The translations under genes were made by a program, and so were the position numbers. From the NCBI RefSeq assembly GCF_013778505.1, contig NZ_JAAOWU010000002.1:541853-605852 (forward strand): a stretch of DNA of 64,000 nucleotides, in the 5' to 3' direction. Below, in pieces: positions 46,016 to 54,948 of the stretch (within the stretch, counting starts at the first letter, position 1; each line of letters begins with the position of its first letter). The stretch comes from Pseudomonas sivasensis. Its GTDB lineage: Bacteria; Pseudomonadota; Gammaproteobacteria; Pseudomonadales; Pseudomonadaceae. Below the pieces are notes generated by a model. It was not told the DNA's origin. It worked only from the letters and a program-made list of their open reading frames with translations, and did no database searches.

Positions 46016-46888
46016 TTACAATCCGATCGGGGTGGCTTCAAAGCGCACACGTGGGTGGGCAATGCGATCCTGGGCCCGCACCAACTCCAACTCGTAACTG
46101 GCGCAAGCCTGGGTTTCCAGCAGCACTTCGTGCACGGCCGCTGCGGTGAATTCAAACGCGGCCAGCAGGCTGTCGCCTAACAACACCCGCGCCAGGAACA
46201 ACCCCGAGGTCAGGTCGCCCACGCCCACCGGTTGGCGCGGGAACGCCAGCAGCGGTCGACGCAGGTGCCAGCTGCCGTCGGCGGTCACCAGCAGCATCTC
46301 GAAACCATCCGGCAACTTGCCCGGGTAATCCAAGTGTTTGACCAACACGGCTTTAGGCCCGCGAGCCAGCAACGCCTTGGCCATAGCCAGACAATCGAAC
46401 AGCGACTGCGGTTTGCGCCCGGCAAAGCTGTCCAATTCCAGTTGGTTGGGGCACAGGAAGTCGGCCATGGCGACGGCTTCATCGAGCAGGAAATCGCTGA
46501 CTTCCTGGGGCACGATGCAGCCTTTTTCAGGATGACCCATCACCGGGTCGCACAGGTACAAGGCCTTGGGATTGATCGCTTTAATACGCGCCACACCGGT
46601 GAGAATCGCCCGGCCCTGAGCCGCGCTGCCCAGATAGCCGGACAGCACCGCATCACAGTTGCCCAACTCACCGATGGCGGCAATCCCTTCCACCAACGCC
46701 GGAATTTGCTGCGGCGCCAACACTTCGCCCGCCCACTGGCCATACTGGGTGTGGTTGGAGAACTGCACAGTGTTAAGCGGCCAGACGTTCACCCCGACCC
46801 GCTGCATGGGGAACACGGCGGCGCTGTTTCCGGCGTGGCCAAAGACCACATGAGACTGGATCGCAAGCAGATGAGGTGTGCGTTTCAT
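46016..46888 (-). CDS. pdxY: Pyridoxal kinase PdxY
   Basis: Phosphorylates pyridoxal in vitamin B6 salvage. The 290 residues have the ribokinase-like pattern: [21 protein letters not shown] (about 6-26), [14 protein letters not shown] (about 118-131), [11 protein letters not shown] and the anion hole region [12 protein letters not shown] (about 220-231). The start at 46888 is preceded by CGGAAA. It ends facing the REPIN; the DUF3301 gene diverges from its start. Confidence 0.93.
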   Translation of the reverse strand: MKRTPHLLAIQSHVVFGHAGNSAAVFPMQRVGVNVWPLNTVQFSNHTQYGQWAGEVLAPQQIPALVEGIAAIGELGNCDAVLSGYLGSAAQGRAILTGVARIKAINPKALYLCDPVMGHPEKGCIVPQEVSDFLLDEAVAMADFLCPNQLELDSFAGRKPQSLFDCLAMAKALLARGPKAVLVKHLDYPGKLPDGFEMLLVTADGSWHLRRPLLAFPRQPVGVGDLTSGLFLARVLLGDSLLAAFEFTAAAVHEVLLETQACASYELELVRAQDRIAHPRVRFEATPIGL

Positions 46889-47005
46889 GCAGGGGATTTC
46901 CGTAAAGCCATTGAAATTCTGGCCGCGCAGTATGCGACTAAACACAGCCTGTACGACAGGCCAGCGACACAGTTAAGCTGCTCTCACTTTGTTGGAGTTT
47001 TTCGC

Positions 47006-47401
47006 ATGCTGACCCTGGGAAACATCTTCGTGTTGATGCTGCTGGCGACCGGCGCCGCCTGGGTTTGGCACAACCACGGCCTGCGCGAACGGGCGCTCGC
47101 GCGGGTGAAGCAGCATTGCGCCAAGCTCGATATCGAATTGCTCGACGGTGCCGTAGCGTTGAAACGCATCGGTTTTGTGAAGGACGCCAATGGCCGGCGG
47201 CGTCTGGCGCGTATCTATAATTTCGAGTTCACCGTCACGGGCGAGACCCGTCACAGCGGGACCATCACGCAATTTGGCGCCCATAGCGCGCAGATCGAAC
47301 TGGCGCCCTACCCGTTCGAGGCCAAGGAAGCGCTGCCCAGTGCTGAAGTCATTGAGCTGAGCCAATGGCGTCAGAACCATGCGACTAAAAACCGTCAGTA
47401 A
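47006..47401 (+). CDS. DUF3301 domain-containing protein
   Basis: A 131-residue protein with one N-terminal membrane anchor (MLTLGNIFVLMLLATGAAWVW). The conserved DUF3301 body follows: LRERALARVKQHCAKLDIELLDGAVAL and RIYNFEFTVTGETRHSGTITQFG. TTGGAG lies before the ATG at 47006. Function unknown. The last seven bases overlap the convergent COG0523 gene. Confidence 0.87.
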   Translation: MLTLGNIFVLMLLATGAAWVWHNHGLRERALARVKQHCAKLDIELLDGAVALKRIGFVKDANGRRRLARIYNFEFTVTGETRHSGTITQFGAHSAQIELAPYPFEAKEALPSAEVIELSQWRQNHATKNRQ

Positions 47402-48366
47402 CGGCAGGCAGTCAGCGCGGCCTGCAATGCAGCCATATCCTGTGGTGTGCTGAAGATCAATTCGATACGTGAGTCGCGGCGCCATTCACTGGGGTGAAAG
47501 GCGAGCGGGCTGTTATCCACAGCGTTGGCCGATATCCACCCATCACGGCTGTGGATAACCAGTTTGGCGCGGCGCCACTCAAGCGATGTCAGCCACAGGT
47601 GCAGACGCTCGGAATCGAATTTCTGGCTCGGGTGCCAGCGCCAACCGATACTCCAACCGCCCTCCTGGGCCTGGCTCAGGCAGATCGGCAATGCCGGATC
47701 GCTCCAGATAGCCGGCAATTGAGCCAGCCCCTTGGGCACCTCGACGTTATCCACAGCCTCTTCAGCCTGCGCATTCAAACCTGGCAGTTTGCCGAGCGGC
47801 ACGTACGCCTGCCGCGTCCAATAAATGCCACGGTCGGGTAGCTGTCGTTCGACGGCCTCGCGTTGCGCAGCATCCAGCCCCTCATCCTTGTTCAACACCA
47901 ACAGTCCGGCACTGGCCAACGCTTCCTGCTGCGCTGGCGGCAAGGGTTTGCCCGCAGCCAGCGCTTGGGCATCCAGCACCAGCACACAAGGCTGAACCGC
48001 AAGCACCGTCTGCCACGGCGCTTCGCGCAACTGCTGGAGCAACTGCGCAGGATGGCCCAGGCCCGAGGGTTCGATAAACAACCGATCCGGCTTGGCCTTA
48101 CGCAGCAACCGGCCCAGGCCTACCTGGAACGGTGCGCCATTCACACAACACAGGCAGCCACCAGCGACCTCGCCCAAGGCAATGCCGTCGTCGTCCTGGG
48201 TCAGCAACGCAGCATCCAGGCCGATCTGCCCAAACTCATTAATCAGCACCGCCCAGCGCTCGTTGGCCGGGCGTTGGGCGAGCAGGTGCTTGATCAGGCT
48301 GGTCTTGCCAGCGCCAAGGGGCCCGGCAATCACGTGGGTGGGAATGTTCTGCAGCATAAGTGCCAT
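47395..48366 (-). CDS. COG0523 GTPase (CobW/YjiA type), Zur-regulon member
   Basis: A 323-residue P-loop GTPase of the G3E family proposed to deliver or store zinc. It has Walker A GPLGAGKTSL (about 15-24), the metal-binding CxCC as GGCLCCVNG (about 70), IEPSGLGHP and the G4 LNKDE. The C-terminal CobW domain ends the protein. It is the last gene of the leftward zinc operon, 35 bp after DUF1826. The gene itself carries three perfect DnaA-box 9-mers. Confidence 0.92.
   Translation of the reverse strand: MALMLQNIPTHVIAGPLGAGKTSLIKHLLAQRPANERWAVLINEFGQIGLDAALLTQDDDGIALGEVAGGCLCCVNGAPFQVGLGRLLRKAKPDRLFIEPSGLGHPAQLLQQLREAPWQTVLAVQPCVLVLDAQALAAGKPLPPAQQEALASAGLLVLNKDEGLDAAQREAVERQLPDRGIYWTRQAYVPLGKLPGLNAQAEEAVDNVEVPKGLAQLPAIWSDPALPICLSQAQEGGWSIGWRWHPSQKFDSERLHLWLTSLEWRRAKLVIHSRDGWISANAVDNSPLAFHPSEWRRDSRIELIFSTPQDMAALQAALTACRY
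47513..47755. repeat. Three perfect DnaA-box 9-mers inside the COG0523 gene
   Basis: TTATCCACA occurs at 47513-47521 and 47747-47755 on the plus strand and as its complement TGTGGATAA at 47550-47558. Two further half-like sites (TATCCACC) lie between. All are within coding sequence. Confidence 0.6.
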
Positions 48367-48401
48367 CGTTCGGACCGTGTAGAGCGTTTGATCCTACGCG
48401 G

Positions 48402-49046
48402 TTACGCGAGCCAATCCAGCGTCAGAATCAATCGGCGCTCATCCGCTTTCAGCGTGGGGGAGCGGTGGATCAGGCCGTGGCCTTCGTTGCCATGCCATTT
48501 GGTGCCCTTGAGCAGGGCCACTTCACCGCACTGAATCTGCTCAATGCGCTCGCTGGGCTCGGCGTCCGGTTGGCTGAGTTTGCGCCGGTCCATTACCCCT
48601 TCACGCAACCACTGGCTGCCGATACCTGCATAGGTGGTGATCAGCCGCACCGGCACATGATCGACGTGAAAACGCGGGCACATGGCTTTATCCAACAATC
48701 GCAGACGAACGCCTATGCGCTTGGCGCCGAGCAGACAGGCAAAAGCACTGACCAGCCACGACACATCGGCGACAAAGCCTTCATAACCTTCAAGATCGCG
48801 GCAACTGGACGCCAATCCTCGCAAGTTCGGCTTGGCGTCTTCGCTGTTGAGTTCGATCACCATCGAATCAGCCAACGGCTCGTTGAGTGCCACAAGCAAG
48901 GCGCCGAACTCAGCGATATGCAGCGGCAACTGGCGCTGCCACAGCGCCAGGTTCACGCCGTCTTCGAGGATGTCGGACAGCGCCAGCGGGGTTTCACCGC
49001 GGGTCTGGCGAATCACGGGGCGCAGGGGGATAGCCGGTGCCAGCAT
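48402..49046 (-). CDS. DUF1826 domain-containing protein
   Basis: A 214-residue protein whose C-terminal half has the conserved DUF1826 features: CPRFHVDHVPVRLITTYAGIGSQWL (about 133-157) and HRSPTLKADERRLILTLD. The two His residues of the FHVDH motif look like metal ligands. Its start overlaps the preceding GTPase stop as TGATG, so it is translationally coupled. DUF1826 is repeatedly linked to zinc-starvation operons; the function is not known. Confidence 0.87.
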   Translation of the reverse strand: MLAPAIPLRPVIRQTRGETPLALSDILEDGVNLALWQRQLPLHIAEFGALLVALNEPLADSMVIELNSEDAKPNLRGLASSCRDLEGYEGFVADVSWLVSAFACLLGAKRIGVRLRLLDKAMCPRFHVDHVPVRLITTYAGIGSQWLREGVMDRRKLSQPDAEPSERIEQIQCGEVALLKGTKWHGNEGHGLIHRSPTLKADERRLILTLDWLA

Positions 49047-50251
49047 CAGGCTGCCTCTTCATACCAGGGACCAAACGGATCAGCCAAAAGGCGCCACCCT
49101 TCCACGCCAAGGGCCATTTCTTCATCGGTGAGCAAGCACGCATCCAACTCGACGCGCATGTGGGCGAAGTCGATGTTCTGCCCGATAAACACCAGTTCCT
49201 GGCGGCAGTCGCCGGTGCTCAGTTGCCAGTTGCCCATAATCGCCGCGACGCTTTCTTGGTCTTGTGGCCATTGGCTTTTCGGTACGAAACGCCACCAGCG
49301 TCCGGCAAACCCGTGACGCATCAGGCCGCCTGCCTGGGACCAGCTACCGGCGTCCTGATGCTTGCTGGCCAGCCAGAAAAAGCCCTTTGAGCGCAGCAGT
49401 TTGCCGTTTACCCAAGGTCGATCGATAAAGTCGAAGAAGCGTTGCGGATGGAACGGGCGGCGTGCGCGATAGGCCATGGACGCGATGCCATATTCTTCGG
49501 TTTCCGGTACATGCTCACCGCGCAGCTCCTGCAACCAGCCTGGCGCTTGGGCCGCACGCTCGAAGTCAAAGCGGCCGGTGTTGAGGATCTTGTGCAGCGG
49601 CACCTCGCCCATGACGATCGGGATGATTTCCGCCTGAGCATTGAGGCGCTCAAGGATAGCCATCAGCTCTTCGCGTTCGCTGCTGCTGATCAGGTCGATC
49701 TTGCTGATCAAGATGACGTCGGCGAATTCGATCTGCTCGATCAACAGGTCGGTGATTGAACGCTCGTCTTCTTCCCCGAGGGTTTCGCCCCGCGAAGCCA
49801 GGCTTTCGGCGGCCTGGTAGTCGAGCAAGAAGTTCATGCCATCGACCACGGTAACCATGGTATCCAGGCGCGCAACATCGGCCAGGCTTTGGTCATTTTC
49901 ATCGCGAAAGGTGAAGGTTTCTGCCACCGGCAACGGTTCGGAGATACCGGTGGATTCAATCAACAAGTAATCGAACCGACCTTCCTTGGCGAGTTTTCCG
50001 ACTTCTTCAAGCAAGTCTTCACGCAAGGTGCAGCAGATACAGCCGTTGCTCATCTCCACCAGCTTTTCTTCGGAACGGTTGAGGGTGACGTCACGCTGCA
50101 CCTCGCTGCCGTCGATGTTGATTTCACTCATGTCGTTGACAATCACCGCCACGCGCAGATTTTCGCGGTTGCGCAGGACATAGTTGAGCAATGTGCTTTT
50201 ACCGGCGCCGAGAAAGCCGGACAACACGGTAACGGGGAGACGATTGGGCAT
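49046..50251 (-). CDS. zigA: COG0523 GTPase, ZigA type
   Basis: A 401-residue G3E GTPase proposed to act as a zinc metallochaperone under starvation. Walker A is [10 protein letters not shown] (about 12-21), CxCC is GCICC (about 70-74), the switch region is IESTGISEP, and G4 is SKIDL. The longer C-terminal domain (about 240-401) is that of the larger COG0523 branch, with [12 protein letters not shown]. It follows dksA2 by 27 bp and overlaps the DUF1826 start. Confidence 0.92.
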   Translation of the reverse strand: MPNRLPVTVLSGFLGAGKSTLLNYVLRNRENLRVAVIVNDMSEINIDGSEVQRDVTLNRSEEKLVEMSNGCICCTLREDLLEEVGKLAKEGRFDYLLIESTGISEPLPVAETFTFRDENDQSLADVARLDTMVTVVDGMNFLLDYQAAESLASRGETLGEEDERSITDLLIEQIEFADVILISKIDLISSSEREELMAILERLNAQAEIIPIVMGEVPLHKILNTGRFDFERAAQAPGWLQELRGEHVPETEEYGIASMAYRARRPFHPQRFFDFIDRPWVNGKLLRSKGFFWLASKHQDAGSWSQAGGLMRHGFAGRWWRFVPKSQWPQDQESVAAIMGNWQLSTGDCRQELVFIGQNIDFAHMRVELDACLLTDEEMALGVEGWRLLADPFGPWYEEAA

Positions 50252-50278
50252 CAGGTAATCCTCATCAGGGTTAGCCGG

Positions 50279-50683
50279 TCAAATCGCCCGTTTATGGCGT
50301 TCGCGCAGCTCTTCACGTTCTTTGGCTTCGATACACAGGGTGGCGGTGGGACGCAGCAGAAGACGTTGCAGGCCGATGGGTTCGCCGGTTTCGCGGCACC
50401 AGCCATATTCGCCACGGGCCAACAGTTCGAGGGCGTCGTCGATCTTGTCCAGCAGCTTCTTCTCCCGTTCCAGCAGGCGCAGTTGCCATTGGCGCTGCTC
50501 TTCGGCGCTGCCCACGTCAGCCGGGTCGCTGTTGGTTTCCTGCTCGCGCAGCACCAGGAATTCGCCTTCGATACGCGCTTGCAGTTCAGTGCGCTGAGCC
50601 AACAACAGTTCGCGGAAGAAGCCATGCTGGGCTTCATTCATGTAGTCGGCAGGCGGTTGGGTCAGCAGGTCTTGTTCAGTCAT
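50279..50683 (-). CDS. dksA2: Zinc-independent DksA paralogue DksA2
   Basis: RNA polymerase-binding partner of ppGpp that replaces DksA when zinc is scarce. The 134 residues have the coiled coil (about 30-90) and the C-terminal globular part. The zinc finger is broken: C96-x2-T99 and C117-x2-A120 in place of four cysteines, the known CxxT-x17-CxxA pattern of DksA2. DPADVGSAEEQRQ (about 53-65) supplies the acidic tip. It leads the leftward operon; the Zur box lies 34 bp upstream. Confidence 0.94.
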   Translation of the reverse strand: MTEQDLLTQPPADYMNEAQHGFFRELLLAQRTELQARIEGEFLVLREQETNSDPADVGSAEEQRQWQLRLLEREKKLLDKIDDALELLARGEYGWCRETGEPIGLQRLLLRPTATLCIEAKEREELRERHKRAI

Positions 50684-50716
50684 GGGGAGAGGTTCACGGG
50701 TCAGGCTGTTTTTCAA

Positions 50717-50731
50717 TGTTATAGTATAACA
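50717..50731. promoter_or_regulatory. Zur box between dksA2 and the small secreted protein gene
   Basis: TGTTATA-G-TATAACA is a perfect palindrome matching the Zur consensus (TGTTATAnTATAACA). It can control both dksA2 leftward and the secreted protein gene rightward. Confidence 0.88.
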
Positions 50732-50810
50732 ATACAAATAATCCAATCCCCCCTTGCTAGCTTCGACAAAGAGGGCAATGCTTGAACGCATCCCTGCCCC
50801 GAGAAACCTT

Positions 50811-51179
50811 ATGAAATACCTGTTGTGCGCCCTGTTACTGGCAGCGGCAGGGACTGCTTGCGCCCAAGCGCCCAGCCTGCTGGCCAACTGCACGCGCAGC
50901 GCCAACCTGCTGGCCTGTGTCGACCCACTGGGCAACGCCTACAGTGTGTCGACCGAGGGCAGTACCACGTATTTGCGCGGTTTCGAGGTGGTCGGCAAAC
51001 GCTATTGGGCACAGACCAACAGCCGTTATGGGCAACTGACGTTTTTTACTGGTTTGGCGTCAGATGGGGAGGCGTGGGTCGGCTACACGCGGCGCGTGGG
51101 TTGGACCACGATCAATCGCTTCTCCAGCTCCGGCGGGGCCAGCGCCAAGTTCACCTGCAGCCGCATTACCGGCTGTTAG
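50811..51179 (+). CDS. Small secreted cysteine-containing protein of the zinc regulon
   Basis: A 122-residue protein with a signal peptide (about 1-18, MKYLLCALLLAAAGTACA). The mature part has four cysteines (about 27, 36, 115, 122), enough for two disulphides, and a beta-rich core (NAYSVSTEGSTTYLRGFEVVGKRYWAQTN). No domain was recognised. The position, 80 bp from the Zur box and convergent with the amidase, suggests a role in zinc-limited envelope upkeep. GAGAAA lies before the ATG. Confidence 0.7.
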   Translation: MKYLLCALLLAAAGTACAQAPSLLANCTRSANLLACVDPLGNAYSVSTEGSTTYLRGFEVVGKRYWAQTNSRYGQLTFFTGLASDGEAWVGYTRRVGWTTINRFSSSGGASAKFTCSRITGC

Positions 51180-52387
51180 GCCTGACCATTCTTTTGTTCC
51201 TGCACCCACGCCATGTAACTGTTCATCGGCGGATTCTTCTGGAAGTAGTTTTTCAGGCCATCGAACAAGCCATCCGCCACCGCCTGTTGATGACGCGCCG
51301 TCACCAAGCGCTGGGCGTCTCGGGCATTGGAGATAAAGCCCGTCTCCACCAGGATCGAGGGCACATCCGGTGACTTGAGCACTGCAAACGCGGCCTGTTC
51401 CACACGTTTCTGATGCAGGCTGGTAATGCTTTGCAGGCTCCCGAGCACCGAACTGCCCAGTTGCAGGCTTGAGGCGATGGTGGCGTTCATCGACATGTCG
51501 AGAATCACGCCGGCCAGCATCGGGTCTTTATCCTTCAGATTGAGCAACGTGGTAGCGCCCAACAGGTCCGCGCCATTTTCGCGCTGGGCCATAAAGCGTG
51601 CGGTGGCCGAGGTCGCGCCGCCCTCCGACAGCGCATACACCGAGGCTCCTGAAGCGGTGAGCCGCGGCGCAGCATCGGCGTGCACCGAGATAAACATATC
51701 GGCCTTGTGCTGACGGGCGATGTCCACGCGCTTGCGCAACGGCACGAAGAAATCGTCGTTGCGCACCAGTTTCACGTCAAAGCCCTTCTCGCGCTTCAAA
51801 CGCTTAGACAGCAGTTGGGCGATGGACAACACCACGTCTTTTTCGCGCTGGCCCTTGGAGCCGATAGCGCCCGGGTCTTTGCCGCCGTGGCCGGGGTCGA
51901 CCACAACCATGATGTCGCGCTTGGGATGCGCCTTTTCCACTAGCGCCACCAAGGGCGCACGTTCAGCCGCGATTTGACGTGGCGCCTGAGTGGCGCCAGT
52001 GAGATCGAGCACCAGGCGATGCCCCTGACCCTCCTGAGGCGGCAACACAAAGCTGGTGAGCCGCATCGGTGCGGCCAGATCGAGCACGATGCGCGTATCC
52101 GATTTGCCGAAATGCCCCGAGCGAATCGAGGTGATTCCGGTGTTCTTCAACTCCAGTTGAGAAAAGTCGCCACTGAGAACCGCGCCGCTCAGGTCGATGA
52201 TCAGGCGCTCCGGCGCCGTCAGGGAGAAGGTCTTGTACTGCACCGGACCGCTGAGGTCGAACACCAACCGCAGCTTGTCATCTGAGCGCCATAAACGCGC
52301 GTTACGAATCTGCGTGGCGTAGGCCGTGAGCGGCAAAACAAAAAAGGGGCTGGCCAAGAGCAGATTGAGAAGCTGACGTCTGTGCAT
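51176..52387 (-). CDS. N-acetylmuramoyl-L-alanine amidase (AmiC type)
   Basis: Periplasmic zinc amidase that cleaves the peptide stem from septal murein. The start at 52387 gives MHRRQLLNLLLAS, a twin-arginine-like signal. Then come an AMIN domain (about 25-130) and Amidase_3 (about 170-395), with the metal residues in DPGHGGKDPG (about 173-182), the QREKDVV Glu and the SVHADAA His. In this Zur setting it may be an extra amidase copy kept for zinc starvation. Its upstream region holds the second Zur box. ATG at 52426 is an alternative start. Confidence 0.88.
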   Translation of the reverse strand: MHRRQLLNLLLASPFFVLPLTAYATQIRNARLWRSDDKLRLVFDLSGPVQYKTFSLTAPERLIIDLSGAVLSGDFSQLELKNTGITSIRSGHFGKSDTRIVLDLAAPMRLTSFVLPPQEGQGHRLVLDLTGATQAPRQIAAERAPLVALVEKAHPKRDIMVVVDPGHGGKDPGAIGSKGQREKDVVLSIAQLLSKRLKREKGFDVKLVRNDDFFVPLRKRVDIARQHKADMFISVHADAAPRLTASGASVYALSEGGATSATARFMAQRENGADLLGATTLLNLKDKDPMLAGVILDMSMNATIASSLQLGSSVLGSLQSITSLHQKRVEQAAFAVLKSPDVPSILVETGFISNARDAQRLVTARHQQAVADGLFDGLKNYFQKNPPMNSYMAWVQEQKNGQA

Positions 52388-52469
52388 GACAAATACCGCA
52401 GATAAATGAGCGTCCGTACTCGACATGACTGAAAAAAGCCTACGACAGAAAATTCATCGTAGACTCTAT

Positions 52470-52484
52470 TGTTATACTATAACA
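52470..52484. promoter_or_regulatory. Zur box between the amidase gene and folE2
   Basis: TGTTATA-C-TATAACA is a perfect Zur palindrome. It lies 31 bp before the folE2 start region and 85 bp before the amidase start, so it can serve both directions. Confidence 0.9.
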
Positions 52485-52515
52485 TATCGAATTATTTCCA
52501 ACGATGGACCTGCTC

Positions 52516-53406
52516 ATGAACGCGCTGACTCTGCCGGATATCGCCGCGCAGGCTTCACGCCAAGCCTTGCCACTCGACTGGGTCGGCATGTGCGGCATCG
52601 CCCTGCCAATCCTGATCGACGGTCAGCGCCTGACCGCCACCGCCGATGCCGGCGTGAGCCTGGATGACGGCACCGCCCGTGGCATTCATATGTCACGCCT
52701 GTACCTGGCACTGGAGATGCTCGACCAGCAGCCCCTCACGCCTGCACTTCTGCGCAATGTACTGCAGCGTTTTCTCGACAGTCATGAAGATTTATCTAAG
52801 AACGCCTACCTGCGTCTGCACACGAATTTGCTGTTGAAACGCCCGGCGCTGGTCAGCCCCTTAGCTGGCTGGAAAGGCTACCCAGTCAGCATCGAAGCGC
52901 GCCTGGAAAATCAGATGTTCCACGTGGAACTAAAAATTAACGTTACTTATTCCTCAACTTGCCCCTGTTCCGCTGCCCTGGCCAGGCAGTTGATTCAGCA
53001 GCAATTTCTCGAAGACTTCGCTGACACGCCGTTGCAGCATGAAGACGTACTGACCTGGCTCGGTAGCGCAGACGGCATCGTCGCCACACCCCACAGCCAG
53101 CGCAGCAGCGCGCAGTTGCACGTACACCTGCGAGGCGAGCAACTGGCGCTGACCGACATCATCAACGACGCCGAAGCTGCACTCGGCACCGCCGTACAAA
53201 CCGCTGTGAAACGTGCAGACGAACAAGCCTTCGCCCTGGCCAACGGACAGAACCTAATGTTCTGCGAAGACGCCGCCCGCCGCCTGAACCTCGCCTTGAA
53301 ACGCTCGGATGCCGTCAACGCCTTCCACCTCAAAGTGATCCACGCCGAAAGCCTGCACGCGCACGATGCCGTGGCTGAAAGCCGCTGGACGAGACACCCT
53401 GAATGA
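52516..53406 (+). CDS. folE2: GTP cyclohydrolase FolE2 (type IB)
   Basis: Makes 7,8-dihydroneopterin triphosphate for folate synthesis using Mn or other metals in place of the zinc used by FolE. The 296 residues carry the FolE2 catalytic cysteine in YSSTCPCSAAL (about 145-155), plus VSLDDGTARGIHMSRL. The start at 52516 (MNALTLPDIAAQ) matches the known family N-terminus. It is the first gene of a seven-gene operon and ends in ATGA overlap with the ABC ATPase. Confidence 0.95.
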   Translation: MNALTLPDIAAQASRQALPLDWVGMCGIALPILIDGQRLTATADAGVSLDDGTARGIHMSRLYLALEMLDQQPLTPALLRNVLQRFLDSHEDLSKNAYLRLHTNLLLKRPALVSPLAGWKGYPVSIEARLENQMFHVELKINVTYSSTCPCSAALARQLIQQQFLEDFADTPLQHEDVLTWLGSADGIVATPHSQRSSAQLHVHLRGEQLALTDIINDAEAALGTAVQTAVKRADEQAFALANGQNLMFCEDAARRLNLALKRSDAVNAFHLKVIHAESLHAHDAVAESRWTRHPE

Positions 53407-54071
53407 TCACCTGCAACGCTTTGCGCTGGGGCGCCCCCGGACAACCACTCACACCCGCCATAGATCTCATCCTGGAAAAAGGTAGCCTCACCGGCGTAAT
53501 TGGTCCCAATGGCTGCGGCAAAAGTAGCCTGCTCAAAGTCATCGCTGGCCTGCAAAAGCCGCTGGCTGGCAAGGTGGTCGTCGATGTTCCACGCCGTGGC
53601 GGCCTAGCGTTCCTGCCTCAGCAGCAACACCTTGACCGCCAATTCCCCATTAGCCTGCAAGAACTGGTCGCCGCCGGTTTCTGGGGCACCCGACTCCCCC
53701 CGCAACAACGCAATCAGCGCCTGCAAGCAGTGCTGGAAGACTGGTGCCTCAGTGGCCTGGAACAGCGCCCGCTGATGGCGTTGTCCGGCGGCCAATTGCA
53801 ACGCGCCCTACTCGCCCGCATGAGTTTGGCCGATTCGCCGGTGTTGCTGCTCGATGAACCCCACGCAGCCCTCGATGAGGACGGCCAGACGCTGTGCTGG
53901 AAACATATCCACGCCTGGCATGCCGAAGGCCGCACGCTGGTCATCGTTTGCCACGATTTGGCGTCCGTACGCCACCACACCGAGCAAGTGCTGCAAATCA
54001 AAAACACCGGTTGTGTGTTCGGCGATAGCAAAGAGCTGATCCGCCCGCAGCCCCAGATGCAGGTGGCCTGA
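53403..54071 (+). CDS. Zinc-type ABC transporter ATP-binding protein
   Basis: A 222-residue ATPase. Walker A is GPNGCGKSS (about 35-43), the signature is LSGGQLQRALLARM (about 124-137), Walker B is VLLLDEPHAALD (about 142-153) and the H-loop is IVCHDL. The gene overlaps folE2 by ATGA and shares one base with the permease gene. It belongs to the metal (cluster 9) importer group with the next two genes. It is a second zinc importer alongside the chromosomal znu system expected elsewhere. Confidence 0.9.
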   Translation: MITCNALRWGAPGQPLTPAIDLILEKGSLTGVIGPNGCGKSSLLKVIAGLQKPLAGKVVVDVPRRGGLAFLPQQQHLDRQFPISLQELVAAGFWGTRLPPQQRNQRLQAVLEDWCLSGLEQRPLMALSGGQLQRALLARMSLADSPVLLLDEPHAALDEDGQTLCWKHIHAWHAEGRTLVIVCHDLASVRHHTEQVLQIKNTGCVFGDSKELIRPQPQMQVA

Positions 54072-54937
54072 TGCACTTCGCCGCCCACTTATGGATGCCC
54101 TTCCTCGACTTCGTCTTTATGCGCCGCGCACTGATCGGCGGACTTGTACTCGCGTGCAGCACTGCCCCGCTGGGTGTCTTCCTGATCCTGCGCCGCATGA
54201 GCCTGATCGGTGACGCCGTGGCCCACGGCATCCTGCCCGGCGCTGCGCTGGGTTTCTGGTTCGCCGGGCTCAGCCTGCCGGCGCTGACCATCGGCGGCCT
54301 CGGCGCCGGCCTGAGCATGGCTGGCCTCTCCGCTTGGATCACTCGCCGTACCGGCCTGCGCGAAGACGCCAGCCTCGCCGCCATCTACCCCATTTCCCTT
54401 GCCGCTGGCGTACTGATCCTCGGCCTCGCCGGTAAACGCCTGGATCTTTTGCACTTGCTGTTCGGCTCTGCCTTGGCCGTCGACGCAACCACCCTTACCG
54501 GAATGCTCTGGGTGTCCGGGTTCAGCCTGGTCGCCATGGGACTGATCTACAAACCACTGCTGCTGGACACCCTCGACCCGCTGTTCCTGCAAACCGTCAG
54601 CCGCCTTGGCCCGCTGGCCCATGGGCTGTTTTTAACCCTGGTGGTGCTGAATCTGGTGATCGGTTTCCAGGCCATCGGCGCGTTGATGGTGGTGGGTCTG
54701 ATGATGTTACCCGCCATCGCTTCACGTTTCTGGAGCCGGCGCCTGCCGGTGTTGATTGCGGTGTCGGCGGTGCTGGGATGCCTGTCGGTATGGCTTGGTT
54801 TGTTGTTGTCGTTCTACTACTCACTGCCCAGCGGCCCGGCGATTGTGCTGGTGGCTGGCGCTGGGTACCTGCTGTCCGTGGTCTTCGGTCCGGTGCACGG
54901 TTTGATGCGCCGCCCGCCCCTGCTTACATCCCAATGA
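54071..54937 (+). CDS. Zinc-type ABC transporter permease
   Basis: A 288-residue membrane protein with eight or so helices. ALIGGLVLACSTAPLGVFLILRRMSLIGDAVAHG is the ABC-3 (ZnuB/MntB) family signature, and VVGLMMLPAIASRFW (about 213-227) marks the C-terminal half. The start codon overlaps the ATPase stop (TGATG). It partners the binding protein directly downstream. Confidence 0.9.
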   Translation: MHFAAHLWMPFLDFVFMRRALIGGLVLACSTAPLGVFLILRRMSLIGDAVAHGILPGAALGFWFAGLSLPALTIGGLGAGLSMAGLSAWITRRTGLREDASLAAIYPISLAAGVLILGLAGKRLDLLHLLFGSALAVDATTLTGMLWVSGFSLVAMGLIYKPLLLDTLDPLFLQTVSRLGPLAHGLFLTLVVLNLVIGFQAIGALMVVGLMMLPAIASRFWSRRLPVLIAVSAVLGCLSVWLGLLLSFYYSLPSGPAIVLVAGAGYLLSVVFGPVHGLMRRPPLLTSQ

Positions 54938-54948
54938 GGTGTCTCCCG

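Noticed and set aside
47006..47401. A 389-residue protein starting near 46232
   Set aside because: Most of that frame is antisense to pdxY; the real gene starts at 47006 with a good ribosome site and a membrane anchor.
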